DNA of 64,000 bases from Lentilactobacillus sp. SPB1-3 (GCF_026913205.2 NZ_CP168151.1:992001-1056000), one strand, 5' to 3'; positions 34,636 to 44,704 are shown, numbered from the stretch's first letter. Numbers and translations are program-made. Notes: generated by a model not told the origin, from the letters alone.

Positions 34636-36197
34636 TGGGACTTTTTGATATTTTTAGACGACGCTCTAAAGAATCTAAGGAAGAAAAACAGCCTGAAGAA
34701 ACTGTTAAATCTTCCGAACAATCAGAACAAGAAACAAAGTTGGAGTCAGTGACTGATGCGCAAACGACTGCTGCAGACGCTAATGAAACTGAAGCTGAGA
34801 ACACGGCTACAGAAGCAACAACAGACAGTACTTCAACTGATGATCAATCTGATGTCAAAGAAAATGAAGAGGCAGAAAAGCCTGTCATGAATGATTCTGA
34901 AGAATCAGATTCCTCATTTGATAGTAGTGAAGAAACCAATGAATCATCAACAGAAGAATCAGACAATTCACAAGCCACTGAGACTGTGAGTGAAGGCGAT
35001 AATTTAGAAGATGTGAGTGATGATTCTGCAGTTGAAGACACTCGAGAAAAAACTACCACTAGACAAGATACTCAAAGTGAGACAATTGCTAACACTGATA
35101 GCGAAACAATCACAAACAATTTGGAAACCGAGACTGCTGCTAGTCAAGAAGATACAAATGAATCTGAAGAATCACCTGTTGAGGAGCCAACCAGTGTTGA
35201 TAATCAGTCCACTGAACCGGACGATACTCAGAAGTTTGATGATACTAAACAGCCCACAGAAGACGGTGCCACGCAATATGAACATGGTCTAGCCAAAAGT
35301 CGTTCAACCTTTGGTCAAAGGCTGAACGCATTATTTGCTAACTTCCGAAGCGTTGATGAAGAATTTTTCGAACGTCTAGAAGACATGTTGATAGAATCAG
35401 ATGTCGGTTTTGAAACTGCTATGAAGTTAACTGATGAATTAAGAGATGAGGTTAAACTTCAAAACGCCAAGAAACCTAAAGACGTCCAAAATGTTATCGT
35501 TCAAAAAATGATTGAATTATATGATTCTGAAGGCAACGGTGAAGATAATACTCTTCATTTAGCAAGCAGTGGTCCAACCGTTCTTTTATTTGTTGGGGTT
35601 AACGGTGTTGGTAAAACTACTACCATCGGTAAACTAGCAAAACGATTCAAAGATGAAGGCAAAAAGGTTCTTCTAGTTGCCGCTGACACGTTTAGAGCTG
35701 GTGCTATTGAACAATTAAATGTTTGGGCACAACGAGACGGTGTCGATATTGTAAAAAAAGAGGCCGGATCTGATCCAGCTGCCTCAGTCTTTGACGGTGT
35801 TAAAAAAGCCAAAGCAGAAAATTATGATATTTTGATGGTTGATACTGCTGGTAGACTTCAAAATAAAGTCAATTTAATGAATGAGTTGGCTAAAATGAAG
35901 AAAATACTGACTAGAGAAATTCCTGACGCTCCGCATGAAGTGTTGCTAGTCCTAGATGCTACAACTGGTCAGAATGCTATGACGCAGGCCAAAACGTTTA
36001 AGGATACAACTGATGTGACTGGTATCGTGTTAACTAAGCTTGACGGTACTGCCAAAGGTGGTATTGTGTTAGCAATTAGGAATGAATTACATTTACCAGT
36101 TAAACTTGTCGGTTTAGGTGAAAAGGTTACTGATTTGGCAGACTTTGATGCAAATAACTTTATCTATGGATTGTTCAAAGGGTTATTTAAGGATTAA
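34635..36197 (+). CDS. ftsY: Signal recognition particle receptor FtsY
   Basis: FtsY docks SRP-ribosome complexes at the membrane. The C-terminal NG domain (about 220-520) has GVNGVGKTTTIGKLA, AADTFRAGAIEQL, VDTAGRLQNK and VLTKLDGTAKGG. The first ~215 residues are a low-complexity acidic region dominated by Glu, Ser, Thr and Asp, much longer than in Bacillus, making the protein 520 residues instead of about 330. The ATG overlaps the smc stop by one base. The acidic region probably mediates membrane or translocon contact. Confidence 0.96.
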   Translation: MGLFDIFRRRSKESKEEKQPEETVKSSEQSEQETKLESVTDAQTTAADANETEAENTATEATTDSTSTDDQSDVKENEEAEKPVMNDSEESDSSFDSSEETNESSTEESDNSQATETVSEGDNLEDVSDDSAVEDTREKTTTRQDTQSETIANTDSETITNNLETETAASQEDTNESEESPVEEPTSVDNQSTEPDDTQKFDDTKQPTEDGATQYEHGLAKSRSTFGQRLNALFANFRSVDEEFFERLEDMLIESDVGFETAMKLTDELRDEVKLQNAKKPKDVQNVIVQKMIELYDSEGNGEDNTLHLASSGPTVLLFVGVNGVGKTTTIGKLAKRFKDEGKKVLLVAADTFRAGAIEQLNVWAQRDGVDIVKKEAGSDPAASVFDGVKKAKAENYDILMVDTAGRLQNKVNLMNELAKMKKILTREIPDAPHEVLLVLDATTGQNAMTQAKTFKDTTDVTGIVLTKLDGTAKGGIVLAIRNELHLPVKLVGLGEKVTDLADFDANNFIYGLFKGLFKD

Positions 36198-36221
36198 TAG
36201 CTGTAAACGATCTTGATGACT

Positions 36222-36263
36222 GGTGAGAATTAGTTGATGTTAGTTAGCTAATTCTCACTTTTT
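36222..36263 (+). terminator. Terminator after ftsY
   Basis: GTGAGAATTAG and CTAATTCTCAC form a perfect 11-pair stem followed by T6. Confidence 0.9.
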
Positions 36264-36331
36264 TGCTTTAATTGACTTGCTCAATAAAAATCAGTACTGT
36301 AAACTAATGTGGAACCGGAAAGGAAGCAATT

Positions 36332-36673
36332 ATGGAACTAGAAAAAAACAACTATATAAATTCCTTGTTTGCTTTTTATGAACCGCTTTTAACCGGTAAG
36401 CAAGCTAGTTATCTGGAACTATACTATGCTAATGATTATTCTCTGGGAGAAATTGCTGAAGAGTTTAGTGTCAGTCGGCAAGCCGTCTACGATAATATCA
36501 AACGGTCAGAAAAAATCTTAATTAGCTATGAACAAAAACTAAACCTATATAAGAATTACACAGACCGTAATTCAAAATTAGATCAAATTCAGGCATATGT
36601 TCAATTGAACTATCCTAATGATGCAGAACTAAATAAATTAATCAGTTCGTTAGAAACAACTGAAGAAGAATGA
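36332..36673 (+). CDS. ylxM: YlxM/UPF0122 helix-turn-helix protein
   Basis: The 113-residue product looks like sigma-70 region 4: [51 protein letters not shown]. It is always encoded directly before ffh in Bacillota and is thought to modulate SRP (in streptococci YlxM stimulates SRP activity). GGAAAGGAAG precedes the ATG, and ffh begins 13 bases after the stop codon. Confidence 0.94.
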   Translation: MELEKNNYINSLFAFYEPLLTGKQASYLELYYANDYSLGEIAEEFSVSRQAVYDNIKRSEKILISYEQKLNLYKNYTDRNSKLDQIQAYVQLNYPNDAELNKLISSLETTEEE

Positions 36674-36686
36674 GAGTGGTGTAAAT

Positions 36687-38141
36687 ATGGCATTTGAAGG
36701 CTTAACAGAGCGTCTTCAAAACGCAATGAAGAAGCTTCGTGGTAAGGGTAAGATCAGCGAAGCCGACTTAAGAGAAACGATGCGTGAAATCAGATTGGCT
36801 TTATTAGAAGCCGATGTTAATTTTACGGTCGTTAGAAATTTTGTTAAAACTGTCCAGGATCGTGCTAAAGGGGCAGACGTTCTTGAAGGGTTAAATCCTT
36901 CCCAACAAATCATCAAGATCGTTGACGAAGAGTTAACTAAGATGATGGGTGAGGAAGCTGTACCGCTAAACAAGGCTCCTAAGATTCCAACCATCATTAT
37001 GATGTCCGGTCTTCAAGGGGCTGGTAAAACCACTACTGCAGGTAAATTAGCCCTTAAATTAAAGGATGAACAGAACGCTCGACCTTTATTAGTTGCCGAT
37101 GACGTTTATCGTCCTGCCGCAATTGATCAATTGCAAACAGTTGGGGAACAAATTGATGTTCCTGTATTTCAATTAGGAACAGATGTTGATCCCGTAGAAA
37201 TTGCTAAACGTGGTGTTGCTCATGCCATTGAGAACCACAATGATTATGTAATTATTGATACTGCTGGTAGATTGCAAATTGATGAAGCCTTGATGGGTGA
37301 ACTTAAAAACATTGAATCAGAAGTTAAACCAAACGAAATTTTGTTGGTTATCGATTCAATGACCGGACAAAATGCAGTTGCTACTGCCGAAGGATTTAAC
37401 GATGCTTTGGATATCACTGGTGTTGTTTTAACCAAATTAGATGGTGATACTCGTGGTGGTGCTGCTTTATCAATTAGAGCAGTTACTGACAGGCCAATCA
37501 AATTTGTTGGTCAAGGTGAAAAGATGACTGATCTGGATGTCTTTTATCCAGATCGAATGGCTTCCAGAATTTTGGGTATGGGAGACATGCTTTCCCTTAT
37601 CGAAAAAACTCAAAAAGATTACGACGAGAAAAAGGCTCAAGAGTTAACTGAAAAGATTCAAGAAAATAGTTTTGATTTTAACGATTTTCTCGATCAAATC
37701 AGTCAGATTCAAAAAATGGGACCATTAGAAGATATCATGAAGATGATTCCAGGAATGGCCAATAATCCTGCTCTTCAAAACGTAAATATGGATCCTAAGG
37801 ATATGGAACATATCAAGGCCATTGTTTACTCAATGACTGAACAAGAACGTGAAGATCCAGATGTATTAAATCCTTCACGCCGTCGCAGAATTGCTGCTGG
37901 TTCTGGTAGACCGATCCAAGAGGTTAATCGGATGATCAAGCAATTTAATCAAATGAAGAAAATGATGAACCAAGTCTCTAAAGGTAACATGTCTGGTATG
38001 GAAAACATGATGAATGCCACGGGCATGGGTGGCGGAAGTGGACTTGGATCTAAGATGTCTAACTTAGCAATGAAACAAATGAGCCGTAAACTACGCAAAA
38101 ACAAGAAAAAGCGATTAAAGTCTAAAAAGAAACGCAAGTAA
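36687..38141 (+). CDS. ffh: Signal recognition particle protein Ffh
   Basis: Ffh binds signal peptides with the 4.5S/scRNA and targets nascent membrane proteins to FtsY. The 484-residue product has the N domain (FEGLTERLQNAMKKLRGKGKISE), the G domain (GLQGAGKTTTAGKLA, DDVYRPAAIDQL, IDTAGRLQIDE, VLTKLDGDTRGGAALS) and the Met-rich M domain (IPGMANNPALQNVNM, SRRRRIAAGSGRPIQEVN) with a basic C-terminus. The G domain reads ADDVYRPAA where many have ADTYRPAA. Confidence 0.97.
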   Translation: MAFEGLTERLQNAMKKLRGKGKISEADLRETMREIRLALLEADVNFTVVRNFVKTVQDRAKGADVLEGLNPSQQIIKIVDEELTKMMGEEAVPLNKAPKIPTIIMMSGLQGAGKTTTAGKLALKLKDEQNARPLLVADDVYRPAAIDQLQTVGEQIDVPVFQLGTDVDPVEIAKRGVAHAIENHNDYVIIDTAGRLQIDEALMGELKNIESEVKPNEILLVIDSMTGQNAVATAEGFNDALDITGVVLTKLDGDTRGGAALSIRAVTDRPIKFVGQGEKMTDLDVFYPDRMASRILGMGDMLSLIEKTQKDYDEKKAQELTEKIQENSFDFNDFLDQISQIQKMGPLEDIMKMIPGMANNPALQNVNMDPKDMEHIKAIVYSMTEQEREDPDVLNPSRRRRIAAGSGRPIQEVNRMIKQFNQMKKMMNQVSKGNMSGMENMMNATGMGGGSGLGSKMSNLAMKQMSRKLRKNKKKRLKSKKKRK

Positions 38142-38247
38142 TTATCAATATTTATCAAGGGTTTGGTGGTGTAAAGAAAAAAACCTTTACAACCGTTCAA
38201 ATTGTTGGTATATTATAATACGTTAAAAGATTATAGGAGGAATAAAC

Positions 38248-38520
38248 ATGTCTGTTAAAATTCGTTTAAAGCGCATGGGTTCAAAGAAGCGTCCATTCTA
38301 CCGTATCGTAGTTGCTGATTCACGTAGCCCTCGTGACGGACGTTTCATCGAAAACGTCGGAACATACAATCCATTAGTTGAACCATCAAAGGTAACTTTG
38401 GAAGAAGATTCAATTCTTAACTGGTTAAACAATGGTGCACAACCATCAGATACTGTTCGTAATATCTTATCTGATGCTGGCATCATGAAGAAGTATCACG
38501 AAGCTAAATACTCAAAATAG
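38248..38520 (+). CDS. rpsP: 30S ribosomal protein S16
   Basis: The 90-residue product is canonical S16: [49 protein letters not shown] precedes the ATG and a TATAAT at 38214-38219 is a likely -10 element. It opens the rpsP-khpA-rimM-trmD run. Confidence 0.98.
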   Translation: MSVKIRLKRMGSKKRPFYRIVVADSRSPRDGRFIENVGTYNPLVEPSKVTLEEDSILNWLNNGAQPSDTVRNILSDAGIMKKYHEAKYSK

Positions 38521-38541
38521 TAAAGTGAGTGATTCTACGAC

Positions 38542-38790
38542 ATGGTTAATGTTGATGAATTAATAAAAACTATAATTGAACCACTGGTTGATGATAAAGA
38601 TGATATTAGAATTAGTCATCAGGAAACTGATCGGTTTAATGAATATCATCTTCATTTAAGCGATGATGATGTCGGTCGAGTAATCGGCAAGCATGGTCAC
38701 GTAATTCAAACAATCAGAACACTGGTTTACAGTGTCCCTGTTTCAGGTTCAAAAAAAGTGCGTCTTGTTGTTGATGACGGCAAGAAATAA
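38542..38790 (+). CDS. khpA: KH-domain RNA-binding protein KhpA (YlqC)
   Basis: The 82-residue product is a single KH domain with the GxxG loop in DVGRVIGKHGHVIQTIRTLV. KhpA works with KhpB (Jag/EloR) in RNA binding and control of cell elongation in streptococci and lactobacilli. It lies between rpsP and rimM, its normal place. GTGAGTG is a modest ribosome binding site before ATG 38542. Confidence 0.95.
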   Translation: MVNVDELIKTIIEPLVDDKDDIRISHQETDRFNEYHLHLSDDDVGRVIGKHGHVIQTIRTLVYSVPVSGSKKVRLVVDDGKK

Positions 38791-38833
38791 AAAGTTCTTA
38801 TTCGAAACGGTGGTTTTGTTTAAGAGCTTTTTT
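38787..38833 (+). terminator. Possible internal terminator between khpA and rimM
   Basis: AAAGTTCTTA and TAAGAGCTTT can pair with one G-U, followed by T-rich sequence. It may reduce read-through into rimM-trmD. Confidence 0.5.
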
Positions 38834-38866
38834 ATTATCTATCGATATAAATATAGGAGATATAAT

Positions 38867-39391
38867 TTGAATTATTTTAACGTTGGTAAACTAGTTAACA
38901 CTCAAGGCATCAAAGGTGAAGTTCGGGTCATTTCAACCACGGATTTCCCGGACCAAAGATTTAAAAAGGGAAACCACGTTTTTGTGGATGATGAACAAAC
39001 TCATTCAATGATTCAGTTAGAAATTGATGGGGTTAGAAGCCAAAAGAACTTTATCATTCTACATTTTAAAGGCTATGATTCAATTAACGATGTTCTCAAA
39101 TTTAAGCCTGCTATTTTAAAAGTTGATGAGGATAGCTTGTCAGACAACGATTTAGCAGACGGAGAATACTACTATCACCAAATTATCGGTTTAGATGTTG
39201 TCGAAAACGGCACTGTCATTGGTACAGTCAAGGAGATTCTTGCGCCTGGTGCTAACGATGTCTGGGTAGTTAAACGAGACCATAAATCAGATTTACTATT
39301 GCCTAAAATTGATTCCGTTGTAAAAGATGTGGATCTTGATAAAGGCATTATAAGCGTTGAAGTTCCGGAGGGGTTAGACGATGAAGATTGA
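38867..39391 (+). CDS. rimM: Ribosome maturation factor RimM
   Basis: RimM binds S19 and assists maturation of the 30S head. I start at TTG 38867 ([21 protein letters not shown]) with AGGAGA six bases upstream; a longer in-frame extension upstream lacks any such site. The 174-residue product has the N-terminal barrel and the C-terminal PRC barrel ([44 protein letters not shown]). The 3' end overlaps trmD by 11 bases, as usual. Confidence 0.95.
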   Translation: MNYFNVGKLVNTQGIKGEVRVISTTDFPDQRFKKGNHVFVDDEQTHSMIQLEIDGVRSQKNFIILHFKGYDSINDVLKFKPAILKVDEDSLSDNDLADGEYYYHQIIGLDVVENGTVIGTVKEILAPGANDVWVVKRDHKSDLLLPKIDSVVKDVDLDKGIISVEVPEGLDDED

Positions 39392-40142
39392 TGTTTTAAG
39401 CCTATTCCCAGAAATGTTTGCGGGACCTATGCATGATTCTATAATTGGTAAGGCTATCGAAAATAATATTATTGATTTCAACGTCACTAATTTCCGCGAA
39501 TTTACCACAGATAAGCATAACCACGTTGATGATTATCCATTTGGCGGTGGGGCAGGTATGTTGCTACAAGCTCAACCCATTCTCGATGCATTCGAACATA
39601 CTCAACAAGAAGCGCAGGCCAAAGGAATTCCTGATGGTAAAGTCATTTTAATGGATCCAGCCGGAAAACAATTCAAGCAGTCTGATGCAGAATCACTTGC
39701 TAAGTCTGAACATCTAACATTTATTTGTGGGCATTATGAAGGTTATGACGAACGTATTAGATCTATCGTCACTGATGAGTACTCATTAGGTGATTACGTG
39801 CTAACTGGTGGGGAATTACCAGCAATGGTCATGATCGATGCCATTTCTAGACTTATCGATGGTGTATTAGGTAACAACGAATCAGCTGTTACTGAATCAT
39901 TTTCAACTGGTCTTTTAGAAGGGCCTCAATATACACGTCCTGCCGAATTTAGAGGTATGAAAGTCCCAGATGTTCTCATAAGTGGTGACCATAAGAAGAT
40001 ATTCGAGTGGAATCAAAAGGAATCGTTGAGAAGAACATATACTAGACGACCTGATCTAATCGACCACCAAAAACTTACTGCTATTCAAAAAAGATTGTTG
40101 TCTGATGTTAGAATTGAAGAGGAAGAGAAGGGAAATAAATAA
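39381..40142 (+). CDS. trmD: tRNA (guanine-37-N1)-methyltransferase TrmD
   Basis: TrmD methylates G37 next to the anticodon, preventing +1 frameshifting. The 253-residue product has the knotted SPOUT fold motifs: [47 protein letters not shown] and the SAM-binding [30 protein letters not shown]. It overlaps rimM, with GGAGG before the ATG. Confidence 0.97.
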   Translation: MKIDVLSLFPEMFAGPMHDSIIGKAIENNIIDFNVTNFREFTTDKHNHVDDYPFGGGAGMLLQAQPILDAFEHTQQEAQAKGIPDGKVILMDPAGKQFKQSDAESLAKSEHLTFICGHYEGYDERIRSIVTDEYSLGDYVLTGGELPAMVMIDAISRLIDGVLGNNESAVTESFSTGLLEGPQYTRPAEFRGMKVPDVLISGDHKKIFEWNQKESLRRTYTRRPDLIDHQKLTAIQKRLLSDVRIEEEEKGNK

Positions 40143-40167
40143 AAATTTCCCTGACAAGAAAATTCTC

Positions 40168-40197
40168 TTTACAGACAATCGCGAATTATGATACACT
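40168..40197 (+). promoter_or_regulatory. Promoter of rplS
   Basis: TTTACA (40168-40173) and TACACT (40192-40197) are 18 bases apart. The ~75-base leader up to rplS sits where a Bacillota L19 leader would lie, but I cannot confirm its structure. Confidence 0.6.
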
Positions 40198-40274
40198 AAC
40201 ATCTGGTGTAAACCGTAAATCAACATTCCGCTGTCGAGTAGATAATGAATGCTATCGAAAGGAAGATTTTAGTC

Positions 40275-40634
40275 ATGAGACAAAATCAATTAATCGAAAA
40301 GCTTAACAACGACCAATTGCGTAGCGACATTCCAGAATTCCGTACTGGTGACTCTGTTAAAGTTTACGTTAAGGTTGTTGAAGGTACACGTGAACGTATC
40401 CAATTGTTCGAAGGTGTTGTAATCAAACGTAAGGGTTCAGGTATCCAAGAAACTTATACTGTTCGTAAGATCAGTAACGGTGTTGGTATCGAACGTATCT
40501 TCCCATTACATTCACCACGTGTCGACAAAATCGAAGTAGTTCGTCATGGTCGTGTTCGTCGTGCCAAACTTTACTACTTACGTGCATTACAAGGAAAAGC
40601 TGCTCGTATTCCTGCATCACGTCGTGCAAGATAA
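40275..40634 (+). CDS. rplS: 50S ribosomal protein L19
   Basis: I start at ATG 40275 behind AAAGGAAG, giving 119 residues beginning [22 protein letters not shown]; an in-frame ATG at 40245 would add ten unusual residues. The core ([70 protein letters not shown]) is canonical L19 at the 30S-50S interface. Confidence 0.97.
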   Translation: MRQNQLIEKLNNDQLRSDIPEFRTGDSVKVYVKVVEGTRERIQLFEGVVIKRKGSGIQETYTVRKISNGVGIERIFPLHSPRVDKIEVVRHGRVRRAKLYYLRALQGKAARIPASRRAR

Positions 40635-40645
40635 GCTTTACCGAA

Positions 40646-40686
40646 AAGAGGTCAAACCCAATTTACTTGGGTTTCGGCCTTTTTTG
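40646..40686 (+). terminator. Terminator after rplS
   Basis: AAACCCAA/TTGGGTTT stem extended by AGGT/GGCCT, followed by T6. Confidence 0.9.
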
Positions 40687-40769
40687 TTTATATTTATTAA
40701 TTTTTTGAAAACGGAACCAATCCATGATTGATAATCTGGTATGATTAATAAGGATAAGGGGGTGTGGAC

Positions 40770-41699
40770 TTGATTAGTGCAGCAGATAAAAATTTAAATT
40801 GGTTTTTAAAGTATTTAAAAAATGAACGAAAGTATTCTGATGAAACTGTTTCATCTTATCAAAGAGATATCCAAGCTTTTATCAGTTTTTTAAATCAAAC
40901 TAACCAAGAAGACGCTTCAATTCTTAAGGTAGACGCGTATGACGTCGAGGCATATTTAACTAACCTTCACGATCATGAGTATTCAAAAAATTCAGTTGCA
41001 CAGAAGGTTTCGGCCCTTAGAACGTTTTATAACTACCTAATTAAAAATGATTTAGTTTCGGTAAATCCATTTGAATATGTGCATTTAAAAACAGAGAATA
41101 AAAAATTGCCAAGGTTTTTCTATCAATCAGAAATGCAGGCGTTATTTGATAGCGTTGAAAAAGATGATGAGAATCCATTAAGCTCAAGAAACCTCGCGTT
41201 GCTGGAGGTATTTTATGCCACTGGAATTCGAGTTAGTGAATGTGCAGGAATTACCCTTGACAGAATCGATTTTACTAATAAAATGATGTTAATCTTCGGA
41301 AAGGGAAACAAACAACGGTACGTCCCTTTTGGTGAACACGCCAAGAATGCCCTCAATAATTATCTACCTGTGAGGGAAAAAATTATGGTGGATCACAATG
41401 AAGATCATCAGTATTTATTTATTAATCATTACGGCAAACCAATTAGTGCTCGTGGGATTGAATATGTATTGAACGACATCATTAAGAAAAGTAGTCTAAG
41501 TTCCGATATTCATCCCCATATGCTGCGCCATACCTTTGCTACAGCGATGTTAAATAATGGTGCTGATATGCGGACGGTTCAAGAATTATTAGGGCATGCT
41601 AGTTTGTCATCGACCCAAATTTATACTCATGTAACGAAGTCTCATCTAATGCATGACTATAATCAATTCTTTCCCCGCTCAAATAAAAATCAAGAATAG
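40770..41699 (+). CDS. xerC: Tyrosine recombinase XerC (CodV-type)
   Basis: The 309-residue product has an N-terminal core-binding domain (FLKYLKNERKYSDETVSSYQRDIQAF) and a catalytic domain with ATGIRVSECAGI, GKGNKQRYVPF, HPHMLRHTFATAMLNNGADMRTVQELLGHASLSSTQIYTHV, so all catalytic residues (Arg, Lys, His, Arg, His, Tyr) are present. I start at TTG 40770 five bases after AAGGGGGTG; GTG 40764 is the alternative. It heads xerC-hslV-hslU, as codV does in Bacillus. It probably acts at dif (55062), perhaps with the recombinase at 53149. Confidence 0.93.
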   Translation: MISAADKNLNWFLKYLKNERKYSDETVSSYQRDIQAFISFLNQTNQEDASILKVDAYDVEAYLTNLHDHEYSKNSVAQKVSALRTFYNYLIKNDLVSVNPFEYVHLKTENKKLPRFFYQSEMQALFDSVEKDDENPLSSRNLALLEVFYATGIRVSECAGITLDRIDFTNKMMLIFGKGNKQRYVPFGEHAKNALNNYLPVREKIMVDHNEDHQYLFINHYGKPISARGIEYVLNDIIKKSSLSSDIHPHMLRHTFATAMLNNGADMRTVQELLGHASLSSTQIYTHVTKSHLMHDYNQFFPRSNKNQE

Positions 41700-41714
41700 G
41701 AGTTCATTTAATTT

Positions 41715-42257
41715 ATGCCAGTAAAATTTGAAGCAACTACAATTTGTGCCGTTCGACACAATGGTCACCTAGCAATGGCCGGAGACGGTCAAGTCACTAT
41801 GGGTGAAAAAGTAATTATGAAGGGAACTGCCCACAAGGTTCGTCGGATTTTTGACGGTAAAGTCGTCGTTGGATTCGCCGGCAGTGTTGCAGATGCCTTT
41901 AATCTAGAAGAGCGATTTGAAGCTAAGTTAGGTCAATATGATGGTGATTTAAAACGTGCTTCTGTTGAATTAGCTCAAGACTGGCGCAAGGACCAAGCAT
42001 TACAAAAACTAGAAGCGCTTTTAATCGTTATGAACGATAAAGATTTACTTCTTGTTTCTGGTTCCGGTGAAGTCATTGAACCAGACGACGACATTTTAGC
42101 TATCGGTTCAGGTGGTAACTTTGCTTTAGCAGCTGCAACTGCCATGAAACACCATGCTGAAAATATGAGTGCCAAAGAGATTGCTGAGGCTGCTATCCAT
42201 ATTGCAGGTTCTATTGATATCTTTACTAACCAAAATGTTATTTCAGAAGAGTTGTAG
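41715..42257 (+). CDS. hslV: ATP-dependent protease subunit HslV (ClpQ)
   Basis: HslV is the proteolytic dodecamer of HslUV. The 180-residue product reads MPVKFEA then [38 protein letters not shown], with [12 protein letters not shown] and [11 protein letters not shown]. The catalytic Thr of the E. coli type aligns with Thr8, leaving a seven-residue leader that would need removal. No alternative start codon lies next to Thr8. Bacillus CodW uses an N-terminal Ser at position 2; here residue 2 is Pro. Confidence 0.95.
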   Translation: MPVKFEATTICAVRHNGHLAMAGDGQVTMGEKVIMKGTAHKVRRIFDGKVVVGFAGSVADAFNLEERFEAKLGQYDGDLKRASVELAQDWRKDQALQKLEALLIVMNDKDLLLVSGSGEVIEPDDDILAIGSGGNFALAAATAMKHHAENMSAKEIAEAAIHIAGSIDIFTNQNVISEEL

Positions 42258-42269
42258 GAGGAATAAATA

Positions 42270-43679
42270 GTGGACGAATCACAAATCACCCCAAAACAAA
42301 TTGTTGAAACATTAGATCAATACATCATTGGCCAAAATGATGCTAAAAAAGCCGTTGCGGTCGCTTTAAGAAATCGCTTCAGAAGAATGCAGTTGTCTAG
42401 TGATATGCAAGATGAAATTTCTCCTAAGAACCTGTTGATGATCGGACCTACAGGAGTTGGTAAGACTGAAATTGCTAGACGTTTAGCTAAAATTGTCAAA
42501 GCACCATTTGTTAAGGTTGAAGCTACTAAATTTACGGAAGTTGGTTACGTTGGATCAGATGTTGAATCAATGGTCCGTGATTTAGTTGAAAATGCGGTCA
42601 ATCTTCAACGGGAAGAAGCATATAAAAACGTCCGTGTGGATGCTGAAATAGAAGCTAATAACCAACTAGTGAAACTATTGGTTCCTGCCAAGAAGAAAGA
42701 AAATAACAAGAATGACATGCAAAATCTGATGAGCATGTTCTCTGCAATGCAAAAAGGTGAAATGCCAACAGACAGCGCCCCTGAAGAAGACATCACAGAT
42801 GATGTGCGCGAACAACGTATGTCTACTTCAGAAAAACTTCGTGCCGGATTACTAGAAGACAATGAAGTTAAAATCAAGGTTGATGACCCTTCAAGCAATC
42901 CTGCTGGCCAAAATAGTATGATGAACCAAATGGGAATCGACTTGAATGATACTTTATCTGGCCTAATGCCTAAGAAGCAAATCGAAAGAACTGTGACTGT
43001 TAGAGAAGCGCGTGATATTTTGGCTCATCAAGCAGCTGAAACTTTAATCAATCAAGCCGATCTTTATCATGATGCCATCACTAGAGCAGAAAACACTGGA
43101 ATCATCTTCATTGATGAAATTGATAAGATTACTGGTGGTAATTCTAATAACTCTGGTGAAGTATCACGAGAAGGTGTTCAAAGGGATATTTTACCAATTG
43201 TTGAAGGTTCTCAGATCAATACTAAGTATGGATCAGTTAACACCGATCATATCTTATTTATTGGTTCAGGAGCGTTTGCGACAAGTAAACCGTCTGATTT
43301 AATTCCAGAGCTTCAAGGTCGTTTCCCAATTCGAGTGGAACTTGATGACTTAAGCAAGGATGATTTTGTTCGCATTCTAACGGAACCAACTAACGCTTTG
43401 ACTAAGCAATATGTTGCCTTGATTGGTACTGACAACATCAATATCACATTCACCATTGAAGCTGTGAACAAAATTGCAGAAATTGCATCAGATGTTAACC
43501 ATAATACAGACAATATTGGTGCCAGAAGATTACACACCATCCTTGAAAAATTATTGGAAGATATTCTTTACGAAGGCCCTGATATGCAAATGGGTGACAT
43601 TACTATTACCGAACAATATGTCGAAGACAAGGTTGGCAAATTAGCTGGTAATAAGGATCTTTCAAGATATATCCTATAA
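42270..43679 (+). CDS. hslU: ATP-dependent protease ATPase HslU (ClpY)
   Basis: HslU is the AAA+ unfoldase partner of HslV. The 469-residue product has [30 protein letters not shown], Walker [16 protein letters not shown], the pore motif [19 protein letters not shown], Walker [11 protein letters not shown], and sensor [15 protein letters not shown]. The intermediate I-domain (about 115-230) is present. GTG at 42270 follows AGGAGG. codY, which follows in Bacillus, is absent; galM comes next. Confidence 0.97.
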   Translation: MDESQITPKQIVETLDQYIIGQNDAKKAVAVALRNRFRRMQLSSDMQDEISPKNLLMIGPTGVGKTEIARRLAKIVKAPFVKVEATKFTEVGYVGSDVESMVRDLVENAVNLQREEAYKNVRVDAEIEANNQLVKLLVPAKKKENNKNDMQNLMSMFSAMQKGEMPTDSAPEEDITDDVREQRMSTSEKLRAGLLEDNEVKIKVDDPSSNPAGQNSMMNQMGIDLNDTLSGLMPKKQIERTVTVREARDILAHQAAETLINQADLYHDAITRAENTGIIFIDEIDKITGGNSNNSGEVSREGVQRDILPIVEGSQINTKYGSVNTDHILFIGSGAFATSKPSDLIPELQGRFPIRVELDDLSKDDFVRILTEPTNALTKQYVALIGTDNINITFTIEAVNKIAEIASDVNHNTDNIGARRLHTILEKLLEDILYEGPDMQMGDITITEQYVEDKVGKLAGNKDLSRYIL

Positions 43680-43706
43680 AATTAGAACTAGGGGTGCGGG
43701 GAAACG

Positions 43707-44579
43707 ATGATTAGACTTACAAACGACTATTTAACGGTGTTAATTAACCCATTTGGTGCCGAATTAACTAGTGTTAAGTCAAGTGATACAGAATACATTT
43801 GGACGGCTGATAAGCAATACTGGGGGCGTCATGCACCCATCTTATTTCCAATTGTCGGCCGGCTTAAAGACAACCAGTATCAGTATCAGGGTGAAACATA
43901 TCAAATGACTCAGCACGGATTTGCTAGAGATAACGAATTTCAAGTAGACTCACAGACTGATGATCAAGTCACCCTGAGTTTGACTCAGAATTCTGAAACA
44001 CTAGCTAAATACCCATTTAAATTCAAATTAACGGTTAAATATGAGCTTAGAGATCATGAACTCAGTGTTTCAATGACGGTCACAAATATCGATGAAAAAG
44101 AAATGATTTTTCAACTAGGAGCTCATCCTGGATTTAATGTGCCATTTAATCCTTTCGAGGGGGGCTTCGATGATTACCATATTCGCTTTGCGCCGCAAAA
44201 AGATTACACTAGGGTGCCATTAAAACCTCCTTACAGTGATCCTGACGATACCTCAACGGTTGATCTAAGAAAGCCGGTGGAGTTGAACCACGAGCTATTT
44301 AACCAAGATGCGCAGGTATTTGAACTCGATGGGGAACAAGTAACTTTACTCTTGGGTAATAATTTGAGTGAAACAGGAGTTTCAGTTCATATTGATAATG
44401 CTAAATATGTTGGTGTCTGGTCACCATATCCCAAGGAATCACCATTCGTTTGTATTGAACCATGGTGGGGCCTAGCTGATACGATCAATGCAGATGGAAA
44501 CTTGGAACATAAATTTGCTACCAATCGTTTAGCACCACAGGATAAATTTACTGGAAAATACGAAGTAACATTTTTTTAA
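43707..44579 (+). CDS. Aldose 1-epimerase family protein
   Basis: The 290-residue product belongs to the galactose mutarotase-like superfamily: NPFGAELTSVKS, HAPILFPIVGRLKDNQY, MTQHGFARDNEF, HPGFNVPF with the catalytic His, and WSPYPKESPFVCIEPWWGLADT with the catalytic Glu. Members anomerise aldoses or hexose-6-phosphates; the LacX-like subgroup of lactic acid bacteria fits best. It is 27 bases after hslU and may share its transcript. GGGGTGCGGGG is a rough ribosome binding site. Confidence 0.88.
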   Translation: MIRLTNDYLTVLINPFGAELTSVKSSDTEYIWTADKQYWGRHAPILFPIVGRLKDNQYQYQGETYQMTQHGFARDNEFQVDSQTDDQVTLSLTQNSETLAKYPFKFKLTVKYELRDHELSVSMTVTNIDEKEMIFQLGAHPGFNVPFNPFEGGFDDYHIRFAPQKDYTRVPLKPPYSDPDDTSTVDLRKPVELNHELFNQDAQVFELDGEQVTLLLGNNLSETGVSVHIDNAKYVGVWSPYPKESPFVCIEPWWGLADTINADGNLEHKFATNRLAPQDKFTGKYEVTFF

Positions 44580-44594
44580 CATTTACAGAGATAA

Positions 44595-44648
44595 AAAATA
44601 ACCGGTCTAGTTATCAGAGAAAACTCTGAAGGCTAGATCGGTTATTTT
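44595..44648 (+). terminator. Terminator after the aldose epimerase gene
   Basis: AAATAACCGGTCTAG and CTAGATCGGTTATTT form a 15-position stem with one mismatch, with an internal CAGAG/CTCTG hairpin in the loop, followed by T-rich sequence. Confidence 0.85.
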
Positions 44649-44670
44649 GATCGACTCAACAAAACATATG

Positions 44671-44698
44671 TTCACAATAGAATTAATTGTGTTATGAT
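44671..44698 (+). promoter_or_regulatory. Promoter-like element of a candidate small RNA
   Basis: TTCACA (44671-44676) and TATGAT (44693-44698) are 16 bases apart, in a gap with no gene start downstream on this strand. Confidence 0.5.
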
Positions 44699-44704
44699 TA
44701 GTTG

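Noticed and set aside
40200-40274. L19 leader RNA upstream of rplS
   Set aside because: Position fits, but I cannot see clear conserved pairing by eye; it would need a covariance model.
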